Origin: Catenulispora sp. EB89
GTDB lineage: Bacteria; Actinomycetota; Actinomycetes; Streptomycetales; Catenulisporaceae
Reading direction: 5' to 3'
NCBI RefSeq assembly: GCF_041261445.1
Contig: NZ_JBGCCU010000007.1
Location: forward strand, 372,001-436,000
Length of the DNA stretch: 64,000 nt
Below the pieces are notes generated by a model. It was not told the DNA's origin, ran no database searches, and saw nothing but the letters and a program-made list of their open reading frames with translations. Both the position numbers and the translations under genes were made by a program. Below, piece by piece: positions 58,677 through 64,000 of this stretch (positions within the stretch are counted from its first letter, which is position 1; each line of letters starts with the position of its first letter).

Positions 58677-58742
58677 TCGGAGTCGGAGTCGGAGTCGGTC
58701 TCGGAGTCGGGCTCGGGTTCGGGTTCGGTCTCGGAGTCGGTC
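58677..58742. repeat. hexanucleotide tandem repeat (TCGGNN), 11 units
   Basis: Eleven consecutive six-base units (TCGGAG, TCGGTC, TCGGGT, TCGGGC) run between the terminator and the stop of the convergent gene. Being in threes, one frame reads as Gly-Val/Leu repeats, but it is not part of either gene. Confidence 0.85.
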
Positions 58743-58756
58743 GCCGGCCCGGGCCG

Positions 58757-60136
58757 TCACCGCGCCCCGTTGTCGATCTGCGCCATGGACGGGCTGCTCC
58801 CGCCGGCCAGGACCAGGGGTGTCGGCGTCACCCCGGTGCCGGTGACGAACGTGCCCAGGTGGCTGTTGATGTCGTCCCAGACCGCCACCACGCCGCCGCC
58901 GGACGCCGGGGCGATCGAGGGGCTCGTGCCGGCCAGGAACTGGGCGTTGGTGCCGGTGAGGGCGCCGGTCGAGGACAGGGTCCGGATCGTGCCGTCGGAG
59001 CCGCCGAAGGCGATGACGGTCTGGTTGCCGGGCAGGGTGGTCAGCGCCGGGCTGGTGCCGGTCGCCATGGTCTGTCCGGTCGCGAAGGTCTGCGCCGTGG
59101 TCGAGTCGGTGGTGCGCAGGGTGTGGTCGGGCGCCTGGTAGGCGATGCGGTAGGAGTCGCCGCCGACGACGAAGGTGATCGCCGGGCTGGTCCCCGGCGC
59201 CACCGGGGCGGTGTAGCCGCCGAAGCCGAGGACCGGGTCGAAGGCGGCGAGATCGCCGTTCTGGCCGACGTAGGCGATGGCGACGCCGGATCTGGTGAGG
59301 GTCGCCGACGGGCTGGTGCGCGGCGCCATCGGCAGCTTGAGGCTCGCCGCGCCGGTCTGCGAGCGGTAGACCCACAGCTGGCCGGTGTTCGCCTGGAAGG
59401 CGACGGCGAAGCCCGCGCTGCCGGCCGTGGTGATGCTCGGGCTGGTCCCGGCGGCCATGCCCAGGCCGAGGTCGGTCGCGGTGCCCGAGGCGTCGACGAC
59501 CCACAGGTCGCCGTTCGTGCCCTGATAAGCCCCCTCGTAGTCGCCGCCGACGTTGTACAGGCTCGGGTTCGTCCCGCTCATCACGTGCAGGCCGGTGCTC
59601 GGGGTGATGCTGTTCGTCTCCGCCTTCGTCTCCACAGCCGAACTGTCGGCGAACCCGACCGCGCCCCCGGCCAGGCCGTTGACCAGGGGCGGCGGCGGGT
59701 TCACGGTGGCCGTCTGCCGGTCCAGCTGGGTCTGGCCGAGGCTGCTGGCGACGCTGAGGGTCCACGCCGCGACGCCGGCCTGCGTGGGGGTGACCACGCG
59801 GCTGCCGGACGTGCTGACCTGCTCGGGGCTGTCGAAGCCCGGGCCGCTCATCAGCACGCTGAGAATGGCCGGATTGCAGCCGGTGAGGCCCCGGGTGGTC
59901 CACTGGACGGTGATCTGACCGCCGAGGGTGATGGTCGTCGGAGCCAGGTTGATGTTGCCGACCGGGTCGCAGGGGGAGTCGGCGGGTGTCACCGCGGTCC
60001 CCCCGGCGGTCGTCGCCGCACCGGCGGGCCCGGCCGTGGCGGCCAGGCCGCCCAGCGCCAGGGCCAGCACGGCGGCTGCCCCGGCCAGGCGGGAGCCGGT
60101 GCGGGAGCCGGTGCGGGCGGTTCGAGACTTGCTCAT
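58757..60136 (-). CDS. secreted repeat protein with GTSPS-type propeller blades
   Basis: A 459-residue secreted protein with a signal peptide (LAGAAAVLALALGGLAATAGPAGAA) and an N-terminal domain of about 130 residues (TTITLGGQITVQWTTRGLTGC, Ig-like). It then has five or six repeats of about 48 residues, each containing GTSPS/GTNPS/GTSPA followed by a short strand set such as AVAFQANTGQLWVYRS. This suggests a tectonin- or lectin-like beta-propeller exposed outside the cell. I chose ATG 60136 with GAGGAG upstream. It is not a close copy of the two propellers at 38596-44178. Confidence 0.75.
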   Translation of the reverse strand: MSKSRTARTGSRTGSRLAGAAAVLALALGGLAATAGPAGAATTAGGTAVTPADSPCDPVGNINLAPTTITLGGQITVQWTTRGLTGCNPAILSVLMSGPGFDSPEQVSTSGSRVVTPTQAGVAAWTLSVASSLGQTQLDRQTATVNPPPPLVNGLAGGAVGFADSSAVETKAETNSITPSTGLHVMSGTNPSLYNVGGDYEGAYQGTNGDLWVVDASGTATDLGLGMAAGTSPSITTAGSAGFAVAFQANTGQLWVYRSQTGAASLKLPMAPRTSPSATLTRSGVAIAYVGQNGDLAAFDPVLGFGGYTAPVAPGTSPAITFVVGGDSYRIAYQAPDHTLRTTDSTTAQTFATGQTMATGTSPALTTLPGNQTVIAFGGSDGTIRTLSSTGALTGTNAQFLAGTSPSIAPASGGGVVAVWDDINSHLGTFVTGTGVTPTPLVLAGGSSPSMAQIDNGAR

Positions 60137-60298
60137 GGGTCTGGTTCTCCTCGGGAGTTCCGGTTCGAGCCGCGGCGGGTTTCGCCGCGGCCTCGTCTTC
60201 ACGGTCTCCCGGTGCGCTGACGTGGGGCTGAAACGTCGCTGAAACCGGTTGCCTTATGATCATCCGGCGGGCGGGCGCCATCCGCGCTCGACAGTGAG

Positions 60299-60523
60299 AT
60301 GGGCAGCCGCCGGGAGCAGGCTGACCCGACCGGAGGCCGAAATGGACGCACAGACCCGAGAACAGTGGTCGCCGCGTCGGCTCAGGAGCGACACGAGGTT
60401 GCCGACATCTATACGGACTGGGGCTATGCCCAGTTCGGGGGACGGTCGCAGGAGGAGCTGGCCGAGGTCTTGGAGCACCTCGAGCGGTACCGACGCGAGT
60501 ACGACCTGCCTGAACGTGGCTGA
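60299..60523 (+). CDS. small hypothetical protein
   Basis: An open frame of 74 residues. From about residue 30 it reads as a natural soluble protein (RHEVADIYTDWGYAQFGGRSQEELAEVLEHLERY), while the first part is rich in Arg/Gly and overlaps another possible start in a different frame at 60342. The start is therefore unsure. No family is recognised. It is convergent with the oxidoreductase gene, 70 bases away. Confidence 0.4.
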   Translation: MGSRREQADPTGGRNGRTDPRTVVAASAQERHEVADIYTDWGYAQFGGRSQEELAEVLEHLERYRREYDLPERG

Positions 60524-60593
60524 TAGGGGTGCGACGACAGGGCTGTGATGACAGCGAGTCGCGGATCGTCGGATTCGGCCCGCGCCGTGCCGC

Positions 60594-61511
60594 TCAGTGG
60601 CGCACCTGGATGACGGTCTTGCCCCTGCGCCGCCGGGTCGGGTTCAGGGCGGGGAGGGCGTCGTCGAGGGTTGCGACGGTTCCGATGTGCGTGCGCAGGC
60701 GTCCGTCGCGCACCCGGTCGACGATCTCGGTCAGCTGACCGGGCACCGACTCGACGACGAAGTCGATCGCGAGGCCGTCGGCAGGACGGTACTCGACGGG
60801 CCCGACCACCGACACCAGGGTCCCGCCGGGGCGGACGACGCTCGCCGAGCGCCGTTGGACGTCGCCGCCGATGACGTCGAAGACCACGTCGACGCCGCCG
60901 GTGTCGGTGAGGTCGTCGCGGTCGAGGTCGAGGAAGTCGTTCGCGCCGAAGTCGAGTGCCGCCTGGCGGTCGGCGGCCCGGCCGGTGCCGATGACGTAGG
61001 CGCCGAACTCCCGGGCCAGCTGCGTCACCACGGAGCCGACCGCGCCGGCGGCGCCGTGGGCGAGGACGCTCTGGCCGGCCCGGAGGCGGCCGTGCTGGAA
61101 CAGGCCCTGCCACGCGGTCAGGCCGGAGATCGGCAGGCTCGCGCCGACCGTGAAGTCGACGTCGCCGGGCAGCGGCGCGAGGTTGCGTGCCTCCACGGCC
61201 GTGTACTCGGCCAGGGTTCCGTCGCGGTGCCAGTCGGTGATCCCGAACACCCGCTGGCCCAGCGAGAGCCCGGTCGTCCCGTAGCCGAGGGAGGAGACCA
61301 CGCCGGCGAACTCGTGGCCGATGACGGCCTCGGTTCGCTCATGGCCGGCGCGGTCGACCCACGTCGAGGGCCACTCCCACTCGGCCGGGGCGAAGCCCGA
61401 GGCGTGGACTCGGACGACGACGTCGTTGATGGCCGGTGCCGGCTCGCGCCGCTCCGCGAGGGTGATGCCGGCTGCTTCCGCGTTCTGATCCGTCGCGATG
61501 ATCGCCTTCAT
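60594..61511 (-). CDS. NADP-dependent MDR-family oxidoreductase (quinone reductase-like)
   Basis: A 305-residue medium-chain dehydrogenase without zinc ligands. Conserved stretches are VIGHEFAGVV, the NADPH-site VLAHGAAGAVGSVVTQLAREFGA and the later DVVFDVIGGD. It resembles zeta-crystallin-type quinone oxidoreductases that reduce quinones or enones. GGAGG lies five bases before the ATG. The upstream D-cysteine-desulfhydrase-like gene ends 42 bases away, so they form a likely operon. Confidence 0.9.
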   Translation of the reverse strand: MKAIIATDQNAEAAGITLAERREPAPAINDVVVRVHASGFAPAEWEWPSTWVDRAGHERTEAVIGHEFAGVVSSLGYGTTGLSLGQRVFGITDWHRDGTLAEYTAVEARNLAPLPGDVDFTVGASLPISGLTAWQGLFQHGRLRAGQSVLAHGAAGAVGSVVTQLAREFGAYVIGTGRAADRQAALDFGANDFLDLDRDDLTDTGGVDVVFDVIGGDVQRRSASVVRPGGTLVSVVGPVEYRPADGLAIDFVVESVPGQLTEIVDRVRDGRLRTHIGTVATLDDALPALNPTRRRRGKTVIQVRH

Positions 61512-61553
61512 GGGTGCCTCCGAGAATCCGGGAATCTGTGGTCTTATTCGGTC

Positions 61554-62648
61554 TTATTCGGCGATGGGGCCGACGACTTGGGGGATCTCGAACAAGTTGC
61601 CGGTGTCCCCGGTGTGCAGGAACGCGACGTTGCTGCCGGCGGGGATCCGTCCGCTGCGGGCGTGCTCCAGCAAACCGGCCAGCCCCTTGCCCGTGTAGAC
61701 GGGGCCGACGAAGACGCCCTCGGCCCGCGCCAGCTCGCGGATCGCCGCCGAGCTCTCGGGAGTGGCGACGGCGTACTCCTCGCCGATGAAGCGCTGGTCG
61801 ACGTCGATCTCGGCCCGGATCGTCGCGTCGTCGGGGACCGGCGCGCCCAGGGTGGCCAGCACCGCCTTGGTCCGTTCGACGATCACGCCGGGGTTCATCC
61901 AGTCTCCGTCGTCGTATCCCAGGATGGAGATCGACCGGAACCGTACCGGGTGGCCCAGGCTCAGCTTGGCCGCGAGCATCCCCGGCAGCGCGGTCCCGGT
62001 ACCGATCGTGTGGTAGACGAAGTCGAGATCGACTCCGGCGGCCGCGGACTGCTCCAGCATCTCCCGGAACGTCAGGGCGTGCGCGACGAAGCCGTCGGGG
62101 TGCGCGCCGCCGGCTCCGACGACGAGAACCTTGTGCCCCTGCGCCTCCAGCTCGGCCTTGCGGTCCGCGATGGTGTCGGCGATCCGCGCGGCGACCCGCG
62201 GCGTGTCCCAGGTGCTGCCGGTGACGTTGACGACGTGGGTCTCGACCCCCATCGTCCGGGTGAGCAGGTAGTTGCCGCGGAACTCGCCGAGCTCGCCGTG
62301 CCGGGACACGTTCCGGGTCAGGACCAGGATCGGCGTGATCCGGGCGCTCAGGCAGGCGGCGGCGAACTGCAGCCCCGAGTTGGTCAGGTAGGCGCCCTGG
62401 GTGATCACGTGCGTCACCCCGTCCTGGACGGCCCGACCCAGGATGAACTCGGCCAGACGCAGCTTGCTGCCGCTGATGGCGCTGGGGCCCGCCAGGTCCT
62501 CGCGCTTCATGAAGAAGTTGATCCCGTACGCGGCCGACAGGTTGGGCAAGGCGTGGAACGGGGTGGGGTAGAACCCGACCCGGCGTCGGGGGAGTTCGTC
62601 GATGGCGGCGTCGAATCGCGTGAAGTCCATGCGTTCAGCGTCAGCCAC
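61554..62648 (-). CDS. D-cysteine desulfhydrase/ACC-deaminase family PLP enzyme
   Basis: A 364-residue fold-type II PLP enzyme. PTPFHALPNLSAAYG, the PLP-lysine in ISGSKLRLAEF, ITQGAYLTNSGLQFAAA and the phosphate loop TIGTGTALPG place it with D-cysteine desulfhydrase (DcyD) and 1-aminocyclopropane-1-carboxylate deaminase. The exact substrate cannot be told by eye. GTG 62648 is used but its GGAGG is only one base away; ATG 62630 is an alternative. It is divergent from a LysR gene 58 bases off, which probably controls it. Confidence 0.88.
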   Translation of the reverse strand: MADAERMDFTRFDAAIDELPRRRVGFYPTPFHALPNLSAAYGINFFMKREDLAGPSAISGSKLRLAEFILGRAVQDGVTHVITQGAYLTNSGLQFAAACLSARITPILVLTRNVSRHGELGEFRGNYLLTRTMGVETHVVNVTGSTWDTPRVAARIADTIADRKAELEAQGHKVLVVGAGGAHPDGFVAHALTFREMLEQSAAAGVDLDFVYHTIGTGTALPGMLAAKLSLGHPVRFRSISILGYDDGDWMNPGVIVERTKAVLATLGAPVPDDATIRAEIDVDQRFIGEEYAVATPESSAAIRELARAEGVFVGPVYTGKGLAGLLEHARSGRIPAGSNVAFLHTGDTGNLFEIPQVVGPIAE

Positions 62649-62688
62649 GCCTCCGGATTAGCACAAGCGATGATCTCTTCTCGACCGA

Positions 62689-62701
62689 TAAGCTAGGCTT
62701 A
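62689..62701. promoter_or_regulatory. T-N11-A LysR box
   Basis: TAAGC and GCTTA form a perfect dyad around TAG, and the outer bases are T and A eleven apart, the exact LysR consensus. It lies just before the LysR start and would overlap its -10 (TAGGCT at 62694-62699). Confidence 0.65.
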
Positions 62702-62706
62702 AGTTC

Positions 62707-63609
62707 ATGTCCTGGCAGTTCGATCCGCGGCACCTGGTGACGCTCGCCGCCGTCGGGCGGCTCGGTTCGTTCGCCGCCGCCGCGGAAGAGCTGGGCTATA
62801 CCCAGTCCGCGGTCTCGCAGCAGATCGCCGAGCTGGAACGCCGGGTCGGCGCGCGAGTCGTGGTCCGGCGTCCGGTCCGCGCGACCGAGGCCGGGCAGGT
62901 CCTGCTCGACACCGAAGCCGCGATCAGCATGGCGATGAGCCGCGCTGCCACCGAGCTCGCGGCGCTCGCGGCGGGCACGGTCGGCGAGGTGCGGCTCGGC
63001 GCGTTCATCTCGGCGGCGGCGTCCATCGTCCCGCCGGCGCTGGCACGCCTGCGTGCCGCCTGCCCGGGCGTTCACATCGCACTGCGCGAACTCGAACAGC
63101 GCGAAACACATGCGCTGCTGATCCGGGGCGAGATCGACCTGGCCATCACCTTCGACTACGAACACGCTCCCGTGCCGGTGCCCGCCGGGCTGCGGCAGGA
63201 GCACCTCATGGACGATCCGATCATGGTCGTCGTTCCCGTCGGACACCCGCTGGCGGGAGCTGACGGCGTCACCCCGGCCGACCTGCCGTCGGACGCGTGG
63301 ATCAACACCCCGGTCGACGTCCGCGACCTGGCGGCGGCCCCCGTCGTCGGCGACCGGGGGAGCGGACAGCGCCTGGACTTCGACGGCATGGACTTCCGCA
63401 CCGCGCTCAACCTCGTCGCGGCCGGCCTCGGCGTCGCGCTGCTGCCGCGGTTGTTGCTGCTGGACGCTCCCCTGAGCGTGGTGGTCCTCCCGATGCGGAA
63501 GCCCACGCTGGTTCGTCGTCTCTACACCTGCCGCCTCGACACGAAAGGCGTGACCGCGCCGATCAGACGGCTTGAGGCGTACCTGCGGGAAGCCGCAGCG
63601 GAGCTCTGA
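62707..63609 (+). CDS. LysR-family transcriptional regulator
   Basis: A 300-residue LysR regulator: SFAAAAEELGYTQSAVSQQIAELERRVGARV in the DNA-binding domain and GEVRLGAFISAAASIVPPALARLRAACPG at the start of the effector domain. DLAITFDYEHAPVPVP and LNLVAAGLGVALLPRL follow. No ribosome site precedes the ATG, and TAGGCT ends seven bases before it, fitting a leaderless mRNA. It probably regulates itself and the divergent PLP-enzyme operon through the box at 62689-62701. Confidence 0.93.
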   Translation: MSWQFDPRHLVTLAAVGRLGSFAAAAEELGYTQSAVSQQIAELERRVGARVVVRRPVRATEAGQVLLDTEAAISMAMSRAATELAALAAGTVGEVRLGAFISAAASIVPPALARLRAACPGVHIALRELEQRETHALLIRGEIDLAITFDYEHAPVPVPAGLRQEHLMDDPIMVVVPVGHPLAGADGVTPADLPSDAWINTPVDVRDLAAAPVVGDRGSGQRLDFDGMDFRTALNLVAAGLGVALLPRLLLLDAPLSVVVLPMRKPTLVRRLYTCRLDTKGVTAPIRRLEAYLREAAAEL

Positions 63610-63618
63610 GGCGACGCG

Positions 63619-64000
63619 TCAGGAGACGGAGAAACCATCGCAGGCGACGTAGTAGGCCTCGCCGTCGCTGTGGACGTGGAACCACAGGACGACGTAGTCG
63701 CCCGGGAAGTCGGTCTCCGCCGGGAGGTTGCCGGCGCCGGGTGCGCTGAGCGTGGGGGTGAAGTCCTTGGGGAAGGTGGTGTAGGCCCAGTCGGTGCTCA
63801 ACGGCTGGGGTTTGTCGTTCCAGCGGTAGAGCACGGCGTTGCCGTTGTAGCTCGGCGGGGGCAGGACTTCGGCCGCCATGTAGTACGGGGCGCCGGAGTT
63901 CGGGTTCTTGCTGCGGAAGCCGATGGTGACCGGGGTGCCGGACGCGACCGGTTGGCGGTCGGCGGAGCTTTGGAAGGCGAACTCGTTCGGCAGGGTTTCT
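63619..64000 (-). CDS. C-terminal part of a protein cut by the window edge
   Basis: The minus strand is open from the window edge at 64000 to a TGA at 63619, giving 126 residues that read ETLPNEFAFQSSADRQPVA, a strand-rich middle with GTPVTIGFRSKNP, and an end FHVHSDGEAYYVACDGFSVS. The start lies outside. The first visible ATG at 63879 is internal, since the frame before it is natural protein sequence. Strand-rich composition and the neighbourhood suggest an exported protein, but I do not recognise the family. Confidence 0.55.
   Translation of the reverse strand, partial: ETLPNEFAFQSSADRQPVASGTPVTIGFRSKNPNSGAPYYMAAEVLPPPSYNGNAVLYRWNDKPQPLSTDWAYTTFPKDFTPTLSAPGAGNLPAETDFPGDYVVLWFHVHSDGEAYYVACDGFSVS

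Overview
The window is very GC-rich throughout, including third codon positions. It carries several GntR, LysR, TetR, PadR and AfsR-type regulators, lipoproteins, many secreted glycoside hydrolases with ricin-type domains, and small actinobacterial families (SCO6745-like, DUF6928-like, RsbW-like kinase). This points to a soil actinomycete of the Streptomyces/Catenulispora kind. The species cannot be fixed from the sequence alone. I saw no rRNA, tRNA, CRISPR array, transposase or integrase, so this looks like ordinary chromosome with an accessory-rich middle.

Layout. 1-3581: an M56 peptidase/BlaI repressor pair facing a cupredoxin-like lipoprotein, a polytopic membrane protein and a DUF3105 protein, with CTAA/TTAG dyads between them. 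3595-10173: a secreted penicillin-amidase-type acylase, a DEAD-box RNA helicase with a long structured leader, a 107-bp tandem repeat array, and a TetR/NmrA divergent pair. 10375-17859: a metallophosphoesterase run on into a second domain, a MocR-type regulator, a Sel1-repeat protein, then small proteins of general-stress flavour (CBS pair, SRPBCC, a 24-residue membrane peptide, an anti-sigma-type kinase) with a SUKH protein. 17969-24524: hydrolases, a DMT exporter, VOC/AraC, a PEBP lipoprotein and two LysR regulators. 24525-24933 has no gene but holds a phase-locked heptanucleotide array.

24934-37128 is a carbohydrate locus: GH92 alpha-mannosidase, an HTH regulator, GH59, GH76 endo-mannanase and an Endo-H-like GH18. 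Together these could take apart high-mannose N-glycans or fungal mannoproteins outside the cell. 37264-38536 is a GNAT/AAA+ fusion interrupted by an apparent single-base frameshift.

38596-53500 is the most distinctive block. Two paralogous secreted beta-propeller-like proteins flank an AfsR-like STAND regulator. A small partner gene follows, then a 2809-residue RHS/Tc-type protein whose C-terminal tip carries a His-Gly...Cys pattern reminiscent of clan CD cysteine peptidases. No immunity gene is obvious next to it.

53649-64000: a methyltransferase, a DUF6928-like protein, a PadR/flavin monooxygenase/SCO6745-like operon, a third repeat-built secreted protein, a quinone-oxidoreductase-like enzyme, a D-cysteine-desulfhydrase-like PLP enzyme with a divergent LysR gene, and a secreted protein cut by the window edge. 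All functional calls are from motifs read by eye; no database search was run.
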